DNA from: Cochlodiniinecator piscidefendens
GTDB lineage: Bacteria > Pseudomonadota > Alphaproteobacteria > Rhodobacterales > Rhodobacteraceae
Assembly (NCBI RefSeq): GCF_011326755.1
Contig: NZ_JAAOIE010000004.1
Span: forward strand, 124,001 to 188,000
Reading direction: 5' to 3'
DNA: 64,000 nt
Shown: in pieces, positions 54,719 through 63,981 of the stretch
Layout: each line of letters starts with the position of its first letter
Position numbering within the stretch: the first letter of the stretch is position 1
Program-made: the position numbers and the translations under genes
Notes under the pieces: model-generated
The model's database searches: none
What the model was told of the DNA's origin: nothing
What the model saw: only the letters and a program-made list of their open reading frames with translations

Positions 54719-55647
54719 TGGCGGCCGGGGCATCATCAGGCGGAAGCGCCAAATCAGATACATATGCAGAGGCACGCAACTGGCTGCTGTTGCCATCTTG
54801 GATTGTGATCGGGATCTTTGTTCTAATTCCCGTTATATTGATGCTGATCTATTCTTTCCTGACCAAAGAATTTAGGGGCGGCGTTATTTGGGAATTTTCG
54901 CTCGCGGCCTACGATCAGTTCTTTTTCGATCGCGGACTGTTTGGGGATTCTCCCCCCGTTATTGAATGGACCTATATTAACATTTTTTGGCGTTCGATCT
55001 GGCAGGCTGGGCTTGCCACGTTACTGAGCTTGGCAATCGGATTTCCCACTGCTTACTTCATTGCTACACGGCCTGAGAAAATCCGCCCGGCATGGGTGTT
55101 TTTGATCACGATACCCTATTGGGTAAACCTTCTGATCCGTACAGTTTCTATGAAATTCTTGTTGCGCGATCAGGGGCCACTGAATGATTTTCTGCTTTCT
55201 ATAGGCGTAATCAGCGATCCAATTCATATCGTAAACACCAACTTCGCCGTGCAATTGGGCCTATTTTATTCTTACTTACCATTCATGGTTTTGCCGATCT
55301 ATGCGTCGGTTGAGCGGTATAATTTCGCCCTGAGCGAAGCAGCTGCCGATCTCTACGCCACAAAGTGGGTAACTCTGCGCCGTGTACTGCTGCCAGCCGT
55401 GAAACCGGGCGTTATTGCCGGCTGTATACTTGTATTCGTGCCCTCTCTCGGATCGTTCCTTGCGCCTGATTTGTTGGGCGGTGCCCGGAACTTTATGATC
55501 GGGTCACTGATCGAAGAGCAATTCAAGGGAAATGCCGGAAATTGGCCCTTTGGTGCCGCTGCGTCGATGATCCTGCTGTCAATGGTTTTGGTGATCTTGA
55601 TGATCTTTGCCCGCCAACAGGCCAAGGCAAACAAGGGAGATGCGTAA
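54718..55647 (+). CDS. potB: Polyamine-type ABC transporter permease, PotB-like
   Basis: 309 residues, six membrane helices. The EAA-type loop is [26 protein letters not shown] (about 210-240). The ATG shares one base with the potA stop codon (TGATG). It is the first of two permease subunits of the transporter. Confidence 0.92.
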   Translation: MAAGASSGGSAKSDTYAEARNWLLLPSWIVIGIFVLIPVILMLIYSFLTKEFRGGVIWEFSLAAYDQFFFDRGLFGDSPPVIEWTYINIFWRSIWQAGLATLLSLAIGFPTAYFIATRPEKIRPAWVFLITIPYWVNLLIRTVSMKFLLRDQGPLNDFLLSIGVISDPIHIVNTNFAVQLGLFYSYLPFMVLPIYASVERYNFALSEAAADLYATKWVTLRRVLLPAVKPGVIAGCILVFVPSLGSFLAPDLLGGARNFMIGSLIEEQFKGNAGNWPFGAAASMILLSMVLVILMIFARQQAKANKGDA

Positions 55648-55648
55648 A

Positions 55649-56458
55649 ATGGCCAGTTCCAAAAACGATGTACGACACTATACGGGGTTCTTCCCGATTA
55701 CTGTCCTGTGTTTGGTCATCCTATATGCACCATTGTTGGTCGTGACGATCTATTCATTGAACGACTCAAATTCGATTACAAATTGGGAAGGCATCAGTTT
55801 CCGGTGGTATGTGGATGTTTTTACGGGACCGGAATCCGATAAGTTCAAAACAGCGGCTTGGAATTCTTTTACCATTGCGCTTATGGCATCGGTCATGGCG
55901 ACGACAATTGCCACGCTAGCCGCTACGGCGATGGTGCGTGGTGGATCATTCAGGGGGCGTGGGCTGTCATTGGGCTTGATCAGTCTGCCGTTGATGGTGC
56001 CTGAGATTGTGACTGCGGTTGCGACCTTGATCTTCTTTAGCATGATCGACTTTACTCGGGGTTATTTGACCATCCTCGTTGCGCACACAGCATTCTGTAT
56101 TCCCTTTGCCTACTTGCCGATTTCGGCACGAATGCAGGGAATAGACGATAATTTTGAACAGGCTGCGATGGATCTATATGCATCAAAACGCCAAGCCTTT
56201 ACCAAAATTTTGCTGCCACTTATGGCGCCGGGAATTGTCTCGGGTCTTCTACTGGCCTTCATCGTTTCGCTGGATGATTTCATCATTACCAACTTTGTCA
56301 AAGGGGCCGGAGTTGAAACGTTACCGACCGCAATCTTTGGTTCGGTAAAGCAAGGGATAAAGCCAAATATCATGGCGATTTCCACTATGCTTTTAGGCTT
56401 TTCGATCGTTTTGGTCACCATTTCGTTTTTGATCAGCAAATCAGACAATACAAAATAG
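55649..56458 (+). CDS. potC: Polyamine-type ABC transporter permease, PotC-like
   Basis: 269 residues from the ATG at 55649 after a GGGAG site; in-frame starts a little upstream overlap potB and are less likely. Six membrane helices, with the EAA loop [27 protein letters not shown]. It pairs with PotB to form the channel. Confidence 0.92.
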   Translation: MASSKNDVRHYTGFFPITVLCLVILYAPLLVVTIYSLNDSNSITNWEGISFRWYVDVFTGPESDKFKTAAWNSFTIALMASVMATTIATLAATAMVRGGSFRGRGLSLGLISLPLMVPEIVTAVATLIFFSMIDFTRGYLTILVAHTAFCIPFAYLPISARMQGIDDNFEQAAMDLYASKRQAFTKILLPLMAPGIVSGLLLAFIVSLDDFIITNFVKGAGVETLPTAIFGSVKQGIKPNIMAISTMLLGFSIVLVTISFLISKSDNTK

Positions 56459-56470
56459 GGAGAAGAAGAA

Positions 56471-57520
56471 ATGAAACCAACGTTAAACTCGATTCTTAAA
56501 TCCGGAACCGCAGCGTTGGCCCTGACTTTAGGGGCAAACGCTGCTGTCGCTGATGAGCAAGTGGTTGTGTACCATTGGTTCGAATATATGCCGCAAGAGC
56601 TGGTGGATAAATTCACGGAAGAAACAGGTATCGAAGTTGTCATCGATACGTTTGATTCCAATGAATCATTGCTGGCATCCTTGAAGGCTGGCGCGCTTGG
56701 GACATATGACGTTGCTGTGCCGGGCGACTACATGGTTGCCATCATGAACAGCGAAGGCATGCTGGATACTCTCGAAGAGGGCGAATTGACCAATCGGGCC
56801 AATATTTCCGAAGAGTGGGCAAACCCAAGCTTTGACCCAGGTCGCCAGCATTCTATTCCCTACCAGTGGGGCTCAACCAGCTTCGCGGTGAATCGCGATG
56901 CATACTCTGGTGACATCAATACCACTGATATTCTCTTTAATCCGCCAACCGAACTGCAAGGCCGGATCAATATGTTCGATAGTCAGGGCGAAGTGATGGC
57001 ATTGGCCTCCCTGCATCTTGGGATACCTCAATGTTCGACAGATCGTGCAGAATTGAGCGCGCTAAATGACCTGTTGCAAGAGGCTAAGCAGCACTGGATA
57101 TCTTTCAATTCAGACACAGCAAAAGAAGTGCTGGTCTCAGGTGATGCGGCCGCAGGTATGATTTATGATGGCTTTAACGCTAAAGCACGCGAAGAGGGTG
57201 CAAATACGGAATATGCGTTCCCAACCCAAGGCTATGTTGCGTGGATGGATAACGTTGTTCTTTTAGAAGATGCACCGAACCGCGAAAACGGCATTCGGTT
57301 CATGGACTTTTTGTTAGAACCTGAAAATGCCGCAATGCTAACCAACTGGACCGCTTATGCGTCTGGTGTAGAGGGTGTGACACCTTTGCTGGACGAAGCA
57401 TTACGAACACTTCCTGAGGCGAATCCACCAGCTGAGGCGGGTGCCGCGGTGTTCATTGAAGTGTGCGATCAAGAGACGCAAGCCGTTTACGATACGATTT
57501 GGACCAACCTAAAGAACTAA
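56471..57520 (+). CDS. potD: Polyamine-type periplasmic binding protein, PotD/PotF-like
   Basis: 349 residues. The signal peptide ends at ANAAVA (about residue 27). The mature start VVVYHWFEYMPQELVDKFTEETG is typical of spermidine/putrescine binding proteins. A VPGDYMVAIM motif and a conserved Trp in YVAWMDNVVLLEDAPN follow. Acidic and aromatic residues in this family bind cationic amines. It is the last gene of the four-gene transporter operon. Confidence 0.92.
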   Translation: MKPTLNSILKSGTAALALTLGANAAVADEQVVVYHWFEYMPQELVDKFTEETGIEVVIDTFDSNESLLASLKAGALGTYDVAVPGDYMVAIMNSEGMLDTLEEGELTNRANISEEWANPSFDPGRQHSIPYQWGSTSFAVNRDAYSGDINTTDILFNPPTELQGRINMFDSQGEVMALASLHLGIPQCSTDRAELSALNDLLQEAKQHWISFNSDTAKEVLVSGDAAAGMIYDGFNAKAREEGANTEYAFPTQGYVAWMDNVVLLEDAPNRENGIRFMDFLLEPENAAMLTNWTAYASGVEGVTPLLDEALRTLPEANPPAEAGAAVFIEVCDQETQAVYDTIWTNLKN

Positions 57521-57606
57521 CCTTAGGAAGATGCCGTAGGTAGGTTTATCTGCGGCATCTTCCAATCAGTGGATTTCGAGGTAAAACTTGGCGATTGAGG
57601 GTAAGT

Positions 57607-58608
57607 CTATTGGTTTGGGTTTCGCTTTGCTGAGCGGACTTCAGTAGGGGAACAGCCAAATTCCTTCCGATACGCGCTAGACAAAGATGACGTGGATGCA
57701 AAACCGGTCGCCATCGCAATGTGGATAAGACCCATTTTAGATCCATCAATCATTTCACGGGCTTTATTCAGGCGTAGTTTTTTGTAAAAGCGCGCTGGAG
57801 ATACGCCCAAGGTTAATTTGAACATACGTTCCAAATGCCGCAAAGAAATTCCAACTTCATCGGCAATTTCATGTGTCGGCAAAGCTTCGGTCAGGTTTTG
57901 TTCCATTATGTGAATGGCTTGGCCAATGTTGCGATCAAACATCGCTGAATTGTAGCTGACGCCTTTTGGTTGTTCGCTCATCCCGTTGCGAATGGTTTCC
58001 AACAGAAACTGACTTCCCAACTCGGCCAATTCATAATGGGTCATGTGTTCTGCAATACTGCTGAGAACAAATTCAATTGTTGCGCCGGAACCTGCAGACG
58101 TTGTTATGCACTTGCTTGTTTCCGAAAGTCGCGTGGAAAGCTTTGGGAAATACCCGGCCTCTTTTAAAACGATTATATCGCGCCAGTGGGTGGTTGCAGC
58201 GTGTTCAGAACTTTGGGTGCCACGAATGTAGGCGGTTGCTGCATCTGACAAAAGTGCCACGGGTCGATTGACGCGCTGCATGGCCCGTAAACGGCTTAGC
58301 CACGCTTTGGGATCGCAATGTTCAGAGCCAATTATTATCATCCAATCGGCTAACCCATAATCTACGATAGAAGGCTCTGCACGAATGATCATACCGCCGT
58401 TACCTTGTAGCAAGCCGGGGTGATCAGAAACGAAGCGCCAAGAAAATACAGTTTCACCTCTTATTTTGTTGGCTGCTTGTAACACTGTTACGATTGAGGA
58501 CAGCTCCAGGGGTGCAAAGGATTTCTGCACAAATATCTCAACTTTTATAGTGTCGAGATTGTCGTCACCTGTTTGGGCGTGCGTTGGAGATGTATCATTT
58601 TTCTTCAT
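57607..58608 (-). CDS. GlxA-family AraC regulator with DJ-1/PfpI-like domain
   Basis: 333 residues. The N-terminal half (about 25-190) is a DJ-1/PfpI-like sensor domain of the GATase1 type, and the C-terminal half (about 235-325) has two AraC helix-turn-helix units (LPTHEIADEVGISLRHLERMF and LIHIAMATGFASTSSLSSAYRKEFG). Regulators of this class include GbdR, CdhR and ArgR, which sense glycine betaine, carnitine or arginine. Its place next to an amine transporter and dehydrogenase fits that pattern. It is convergent with potD. Confidence 0.92.
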   Translation of the reverse strand: MKKNDTSPTHAQTGDDNLDTIKVEIFVQKSFAPLELSSIVTVLQAANKIRGETVFSWRFVSDHPGLLQGNGGMIIRAEPSIVDYGLADWMIIIGSEHCDPKAWLSRLRAMQRVNRPVALLSDAATAYIRGTQSSEHAATTHWRDIIVLKEAGYFPKLSTRLSETSKCITTSAGSGATIEFVLSSIAEHMTHYELAELGSQFLLETIRNGMSEQPKGVSYNSAMFDRNIGQAIHIMEQNLTEALPTHEIADEVGISLRHLERMFKLTLGVSPARFYKKLRLNKAREMIDGSKMGLIHIAMATGFASTSSLSSAYRKEFGCSPTEVRSAKRNPNQ

Positions 58609-58692
58609 GTTGGACAGAACTTAGTACAGCGCTTGTCGGATTGGAATGCCCGGAAACGGCATCTCAATTGACTTTAGCTAATTCCCTTATAT

Positions 58693-58704
58693 GTTAGCGC
58701 TAAC
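58693..58704. promoter_or_regulatory. 12-bp palindrome GTTAGCGCTAAC upstream of gap
   Basis: A perfect palindrome that ends 22 bases before the gap ATG, in the divergent region between the GlxA-family regulator and gap. Palindromes with a central CG, like TTAGCGCTAA, are typical of LacI-family operators. At this location it would overlap or follow the gap promoter and repress it. No LacI gene is in the window. Confidence 0.5.
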
Positions 58705-58726
58705 TTAACTTCATGCTGAGGGCATC

Positions 58727-59725
58727 ATGACCACAAAAGTCGCAATCAACGGATTTGGCCGCATCGGGCGTTGTGTGCTGCGTTCTCTTATTGAATCTGG
58801 ACGCTCTGATATTGAAGTGGTTGCAATCAACGATCTCGCGCCGGTGGAAACCAATGCACACCTCCTGCAATATGATACCGTGCATGGCCGTTTGAACTGC
58901 CCAGTGGCTGTGGTGGATGGGGCATTGAAGCTTGGCGATAGCATGATCCGCGTTACGGCAGAGCGGGACCCGAGCAATTTACCTTGGTCGGATGTGGATA
59001 TTGCGCTCGAATGTACGGGGTTATTCACCAGCCGGGACACTGCTGCAAAACATCTACAAAACGGATCAAAGAGGGTGTTGATTTCCGCGCCGGGAAAAGA
59101 TGCGGACAAAACGATCGTTTATGGTGTGAATCATAACACGTTGACGGCCAAAGATTTGATTGTTTCAAATGCGTCGTGCACGACCAATTGCCTGTCTCCG
59201 GTTGCGCAAGTGTTGGATGATACATTTGGTATCGAAACCGGATACATGACCACGATCCATAGCTATACAGGGGATCAACCAACATTAGATACAGCACATA
59301 AAGACCTGTATCGTGCGCGCGCAGCGGCGATGTCCATGATACCGACTTCAACAGGTGCAGCGCGCGCCGTGGGGCTGGTTCTACCGCAGTTGGTTGGACG
59401 TTTGGATGGTTCAGCAATTCGCGTACCAACGCCGAATGTTTCGGCGGTTGATCTGTGTTTTATGCCAAAGACTGCAACAACAGTTGATGCGGTGAATGAT
59501 GCGATGCGTGCTGCTGCTCGGGGTCCTTTAAAAGGGGTGTTGGACGTGACCGATGCGCCGTTGGTGTCTTCGGATTTTAATCATGATCCGCATTCATCAA
59601 TATTTGCCACCGATCAAACACGTCTTACCGATGGCGGCATGATCCGCGTATTGTCGTGGTATGATAACGAATGGGGTTTCTCGAGCCGGATGTTGGATAC
59701 AGCGTCGGTTATGGCCAATCTCTAA
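58727..59725 (+). CDS. gap: Type I glyceraldehyde-3-phosphate dehydrogenase
   Basis: 332 residues. The Rossmann start is VAINGFGRIGR, the nucleophile is C151 in SNASCTTNC, and the phosphate site HSYTGDQ and C-terminal WYDNEWGFSSRM are intact. It interconverts glyceraldehyde-3-phosphate and 1,3-bisphosphoglycerate with NAD. It stands alone, with no pgk beside it; roseobacters often have several gap copies. A strong terminator follows. Confidence 0.96.
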   Translation: MTTKVAINGFGRIGRCVLRSLIESGRSDIEVVAINDLAPVETNAHLLQYDTVHGRLNCPVAVVDGALKLGDSMIRVTAERDPSNLPWSDVDIALECTGLFTSRDTAAKHLQNGSKRVLISAPGKDADKTIVYGVNHNTLTAKDLIVSNASCTTNCLSPVAQVLDDTFGIETGYMTTIHSYTGDQPTLDTAHKDLYRARAAAMSMIPTSTGAARAVGLVLPQLVGRLDGSAIRVPTPNVSAVDLCFMPKTATTVDAVNDAMRAAARGPLKGVLDVTDAPLVSSDFNHDPHSSIFATDQTRLTDGGMIRVLSWYDNEWGFSSRMLDTASVMANL

Positions 59726-59755
59726 GATTTGAGGTCTATCCATATAGAGATAGAA

Positions 59756-59788
59756 AGAGGCTCTAAACTGCATTTTAGAGCCTCTTTT
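59756..59788 (+). terminator. Rho-independent terminator of gap
   Basis: Perfect 12-bp stem AGAGGCTCTAAA / TTTAGAGCCTCT followed by TTT. It also faces the convergent Rieske oxygenase gene ending at 59793. Confidence 0.85.
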
Positions 59789-59792
59789 GTCA

Positions 59793-60815
59793 TTATTTTG
59801 CTTCAGCTTCAATTGCGCGGTTTAATAGAAGTCGGAATTGTTTAGCACCGGCATCAAGTCCTAGGTCGATATACGGTGTCGCAGGTGTTTTCATACCTGT
59901 GTGCACTTTCTCCAACACTTGGCGATCTTCTTCAAAGGCCATGTATGCGCCGGCATTCATTTTCTCTGAGACTTCTTTGTTGTTTGGGTCCGTGTTGCGA
60001 TGCTGGAACCAGAAGTAACGTGTTTGATCTTCGTTGATCGGGGTCATGAAGTTATAAGAAATATTGATGTATGTCTTATCCACCGGATCTTTGCCCGGTC
60101 CGCCTGTACCCTCCGGGGTGTAGATGGACTTGTTTAGGCCAATGGCGGGATAACACATTTCGTAATGCTGCAGGCGGTCGCAGCTCCCTTCGAACTGAAC
60201 CAAATCCGCGTAATATGGCGAAGGTGGGTTGCCATGGATCCAGCGTGACACCACAACACCGCGATCAGTTTTTTCTACGGAAAGTGGTTCGTCATCGGTA
60301 CCGGCACCAGCAAAGGACGTGACATGCACCCAAGCGACGTGGCTGGGATCGAGTAGATTGTCACAAACCCATAGGTAGTTGCAGTCGATGTCCAAAACGC
60401 CACCATCGGTGTATCCCCAGGTGTCATTATCGAAGTTTTCGACTGGGAAAATCTTATCAGGGTCTGCAAGTTCTGGATCGCCCATCCAAATCCATAGCAA
60501 ACGATACCGGTCAACAATAGGGTAAGAGCGAACAACAGCACGGCGGGGGATTTGGCCCTGTTGTGTTGGTGCAGCGACACATTTACCGGAACAATTGAAA
60601 GTGAGGCCATGATAGCCGCATTCGACGTTGTCACCAATAAGACGCCCTTCAGAAAGGGGGAGCTTACGGTGAGGGCATGCATCCTCCAGAGCGACGGGTT
60701 GACCATCTTCTTGACGATAGATGACAATGTTTTCACCAAGGTATGTTTCAGCCTTTAACTCACGGCCATAGTCTTTGCTCCAGCCTGCAACATACCAGCA
60801 ATTTCTTAAAAACAT
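59793..60815 (-). CDS. Rieske non-heme iron oxygenase, VanA-like
   Basis: 340 residues. Rieske ligands are C47, H49, C66 and H69 (CPH ... CGYH), and the mononuclear iron region is DNLLDPSHVAWVH. The length and single-subunit form match vanillate O-demethylase oxygenase and relatives that remove methyl groups from aromatic ethers or N-methyl compounds. No reductase (VanB-type) gene is adjacent, so the electron donor is encoded elsewhere. It may respond to the LysR gene upstream on the same strand. Confidence 0.9.
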   Translation of the reverse strand: MFLRNCWYVAGWSKDYGRELKAETYLGENIVIYRQEDGQPVALEDACPHRKLPLSEGRLIGDNVECGYHGLTFNCSGKCVAAPTQQGQIPRRAVVRSYPIVDRYRLLWIWMGDPELADPDKIFPVENFDNDTWGYTDGGVLDIDCNYLWVCDNLLDPSHVAWVHVTSFAGAGTDDEPLSVEKTDRGVVVSRWIHGNPPSPYYADLVQFEGSCDRLQHYEMCYPAIGLNKSIYTPEGTGGPGKDPVDKTYINISYNFMTPINEDQTRYFWFQHRNTDPNNKEVSEKMNAGAYMAFEEDRQVLEKVHTGMKTPATPYIDLGLDAGAKQFRLLLNRAIEAEAK

Positions 60816-60921
60816 TGTTCTCTCCGCTTCAATTTCGTGGCTGGGTAATTATTGCAATGCCTTGGATCAGATTCCTACAGTGAATCGTTTATGTATGGTA
60901 TTAGCAAACCTAATCACTCTC

Positions 60922-61848
60922 CTAGATAACGTCAGGAATTGGGCGCTGATTATCTGCCTCGAGTTTAATCCACCTTATGAATTCTTTTATCTTCCGAGAT
61001 TCCTTGGCCCGATGTGGATAAACTAGCCAATAAGCCAGTGGTGAATCTGCGACTTGGGAAAAAGGGCGCACGAGACGCCCGTCATAAAGCGCATCAATCA
61101 CCAAAGGTTCTCGCCCTAAGGCAACACCAAGCCCTTCGATAGCGGCCTGAATAACCATATTTGATTGCCCAAACCTGCGCGCTTTGGCGCCCGAAGGGAG
61201 GCTCAGATCGTTTTGCTTGGCCCAATATTCCCAATCTGGTTTTGCGCCATGAAATCTATCGATCTCGTCGTGCAACAATGTTTGTGTGCTCAGGCTTTCT
61301 AAATCAGTTATGGGGGAGGCACCTTCGAGCAGGGATGGCGCGCACACGGGAAAAATTCGCTCTCCCATCAGGCGCTCCACCTCAAATCCGGGATTGTCAC
61401 CATATCCATAACGAATTGCAATATCGGCATTATTCGCTGAAAACGGAGCTTGTCCAGTATCCGTCGTGATGGAAATCGATAAGTCCGGGTGTGCTACGTC
61501 AAATCTGAGCAAGCGTGGAAACAACCAAGTAAAAGCAAAGCCAGGTAAGCAGCTAATAACAATGGTGTTGTCGGTTCGTTTCTGATCACGAAGTTCATTG
61601 CAAACTTCGGAAATACGTCCCAATCCCTCTGAAATGGCACGCGCCAATTTTTCGCCTTCGCGGGTCGGTGTCGAAAGACGGGCACCTCGAACAAGCAGCT
61701 CAATACCTAGCCATTGCTCGAGCGAGCGGACATGCTGACTGACGGCACTTTGACTTACCCCCAACTCGTCGGCGGCAGCACTGAAATTAGATTTGCGAAC
61801 AACGGCTTCGAAGGCGCGTAACGTTGTGTATGGCAGGTTCAGGATCAT
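60922..61848 (-). CDS. LysR-family regulator, GcvA-like
   Basis: 308 residues from the ATG at 61848; in-frame starts at 61872 (ATG) and 61884 (TTG) are possible. The winged helix is LRAFEAVVRKSNFSAAADELGVSQSAVSQHVRSLE. The effector domain follows a GcvA-like layout (AIRYGYGDNPGFEVERLM). It is divergent from the M29/NicX-like gene and upstream of the Rieske oxygenase; either could be its target. Confidence 0.92.
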   Translation of the reverse strand: MILNLPYTTLRAFEAVVRKSNFSAAADELGVSQSAVSQHVRSLEQWLGIELLVRGARLSTPTREGEKLARAISEGLGRISEVCNELRDQKRTDNTIVISCLPGFAFTWLFPRLLRFDVAHPDLSISITTDTGQAPFSANNADIAIRYGYGDNPGFEVERLMGERIFPVCAPSLLEGASPITDLESLSTQTLLHDEIDRFHGAKPDWEYWAKQNDLSLPSGAKARRFGQSNMVIQAAIEGLGVALGREPLVIDALYDGRLVRPFSQVADSPLAYWLVYPHRAKESRKIKEFIRWIKLEADNQRPIPDVI

Positions 61849-61939
61849 ATTAGTAAGGCTAATGATTTTCATAATATCTTTCAAATGGTTTCACAACTCT
61901 GTGAAGGCGAGAATGAGGCATTCTGAGGAGAGTCCCCTA

Positions 61940-63025
61940 ATGTCTGAAATTACCCCTGAAAAAGGCGCGGAAAATCTATTATTGAACTGTGCGAAGGCGC
62001 AGGAAGGTGATCGTTTGCTTATTGCTTATGAATCGCCTGATTTTGGATACTTCGATGCTGGTTCTGTTGCTTGTGTTACACGTGCAGCCCATACGTTGGG
62101 TTTAAAAGTTGATGCCATTGATGTTGGTTTTAACCCTGAAGACCCTCAGTTGACTCCGGAGCTTTTGAAAAGCTTTGAAAAAGCAGACATCATTCTTTTC
62201 CTTGCGCGTCTTGGTGACCAATTGCGGTTTTCCGACATGCCCGTTGGGAAAAAGATTATTGTAAGTTTTGCCGTAACGCAGGAACTGTTTGGATCTGGTT
62301 TCAGTAACGGGCACCACGACGCATTTATGAAGTTAAAGGAGCTCGTGAACCAAACTTTGGCCACAGCGAAAGAAGTGCGAGTAACCTGTCCGCTGGGAAC
62401 TGATTTTTTCGGCGTGCCGGAAATGAACATGACCGCATCTGGCGATACATCGATTTTACGGTTCCCAATGTCGGTCTTTACGCCCGTTCCTGCACACAGT
62501 TTTTCGGGCAAAGTCGCGATGTCGTTTTTAACTGGGACGGGCTCCAGATATTACGACAACTATAATGTTGAATTCGATGGTCCGGTGTTTGCGCTTTTGT
62601 CAAAAGGGCGTTTGACTGGATTTGATGGTTCTCCATCTGATGTTGAGAAGGCGGAACAGCACTACGATTATGTGTCGAACCTGTTTAATATTGATCGGAA
62701 CTTTGTGCATTCTTGGCATGCCGGGATTCATCCTGGGTGCGGTTATCCGTGGGATATGAGAGAGAATTATGAACGTTGGGGTGGGGCCGCGTTTGGAAAT
62801 CCACGGATTTTGCATTTTCACACCTGCGGTGCGTATGCCCCCGGTGAAATTTCATGGAATGTCGTTGACCCCACAATCGTTGTAGATGGCATTACCCTGT
62901 GGGAAAATGGCGTTTTCTATGCGGATCGTGTTGTGGGTGGATCAGCTGTGCTTGCGGATTACTCGTGCGCTGCGGATCTATTTGCAGACCCGGACAAAGA
63001 TATCGGTTTCCGTAAAGCTAGTTAA
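61940..63025 (+). CDS. M29 aminopeptidase/NicX-superfamily protein
   Basis: 361 residues from the ATG at 61940; the frame extends upstream but that part overlaps the divergent LysR gene. It resembles the COG2309 group, which includes thermophilic aminopeptidase T and NicX (2,5-dihydroxypyridine dioxygenase): GDRLLIAYES, then VRVTCPLGTDFFG, a HSWHAGIHPGCGY region and HFHTCGAYAPGEISWN. As I recall, NicX binds iron with one His here and an HxD pair later; the first His is present but the later pair is not obvious. It may act on a peptide or nitrogen ring compound. Confidence 0.7.
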   Translation: MSEITPEKGAENLLLNCAKAQEGDRLLIAYESPDFGYFDAGSVACVTRAAHTLGLKVDAIDVGFNPEDPQLTPELLKSFEKADIILFLARLGDQLRFSDMPVGKKIIVSFAVTQELFGSGFSNGHHDAFMKLKELVNQTLATAKEVRVTCPLGTDFFGVPEMNMTASGDTSILRFPMSVFTPVPAHSFSGKVAMSFLTGTGSRYYDNYNVEFDGPVFALLSKGRLTGFDGSPSDVEKAEQHYDYVSNLFNIDRNFVHSWHAGIHPGCGYPWDMRENYERWGGAAFGNPRILHFHTCGAYAPGEISWNVVDPTIVVDGITLWENGVFYADRVVGGSAVLADYSCAADLFADPDKDIGFRKAS

Positions 63026-63047
63026 TTATTGAATGAATGGAAGAATG

Positions 63048-63080
63048 AAAAAAGCTGAGGCGATTGCCTCAGCTTTTTTT
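63048..63080. terminator. Bidirectional terminator between convergent genes
   Basis: Stem AAAGCTGAGGC / GCCTCAGCTTT with a GATT loop, a T-run on the right and an A-run on the left. It can end both the M29/NicX-like transcript and the leftward ABC permease transcript. Confidence 0.9.
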
Positions 63081-63082
63081 GT

Positions 63083-63955
63083 TTAACTTTTTGTTTCCAG
63101 TTTTCGGAACAGCATAGATAATCCAAAGCATAATATAAAATAGAATGCGGCGGTGGTTATCCAGGCTTCGAAGATCAAGCGTGTGGAGGCAACTAGTTCA
63201 ACCGTTTTGTAGGTCAGCTCCTGTACCGAAATCAAAGAGATGATAGAGCTATCTTTGATCAAAGTAATGAACTGGTTTGCCATAGGTGGAACCACTTTTT
63301 TCAGCGCTTGAGGTAAAACAATATACCGCAACTCTTGCATATGAGACATGCCGATGGAACGCGCGGCTTCTCTTTGGCCTTTGCCTACGGATTGAATGCC
63401 TGCACGAACAATTTCGCCCACAAATGCGCTTTCGAACAGGGCCAAAACAATAACACCTGACACCAACGATGGGAACTGGCGCATGTTGCCAAAGAAGAAT
63501 TCCCATATGCCGCGATTTTCTTGTCTGGCGATGCTGCGTGACCAAGCCTCTAGGTTTAGGGCCTCGATCAACTGTTGAGATAGGAAGAAAAAGAAGATGA
63601 ATACGATAACAACCGGTGGGATGTTGCGTAAAAATTCAAGATAAGTTCTCGCGAGCATTCTGATTGTCAGATTGGCGGAACATCGGGCAACGCCCAGTAT
63701 AGTCCCTAAAATCAGCGCAAGTATACTTGCGTAAATGCTGATGCGGACGGTTGCAGCTAACCCTTGAAGGAGAAGATTTGCAAACCACTCTTCACGACCA
63801 GTGTGCCAGCGCAAAATGTAGTTTGGGATAAGTTCCCAACGCCAAGCATAGTTGAGCGTTCCTTCGATTGTGAACCAGATGTAGCCAACAAATGTAGCCA
63901 AAACTACAAGGATTACATAGTCTAACCAACGAAGTTTTTTGTAGAAGCTGAGCAC
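63083..63955 (-). CDS. Amino acid ABC transporter permease (HisM/GltK family)
   Basis: 290 residues with several membrane helices. The EAA loop of the polar amino acid family is QREAARSIGMSHMQELRYIVLPQALKKVVPP (about 185-215). The extended N-terminal loop with a helix at 14-32 resembles the glutamate/aspartate-type permeases. It is the last gene of a leftward transporter operon that starts beyond the right edge. Confidence 0.93.
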   Translation of the reverse strand: MLSFYKKLRWLDYVILVVLATFVGYIWFTIEGTLNYAWRWELIPNYILRWHTGREEWFANLLLQGLAATVRISIYASILALILGTILGVARCSANLTIRMLARTYLEFLRNIPPVVIVFIFFFFLSQQLIEALNLEAWSRSIARQENRGIWEFFFGNMRQFPSLVSGVIVLALFESAFVGEIVRAGIQSVGKGQREAARSIGMSHMQELRYIVLPQALKKVVPPMANQFITLIKDSSIISLISVQELTYKTVELVASTRLIFEAWITTAAFYFILCFGLSMLFRKLETKS

Positions 63956-63981
63956 TGCTCGTACCTTTCTATTCGCGTGCG

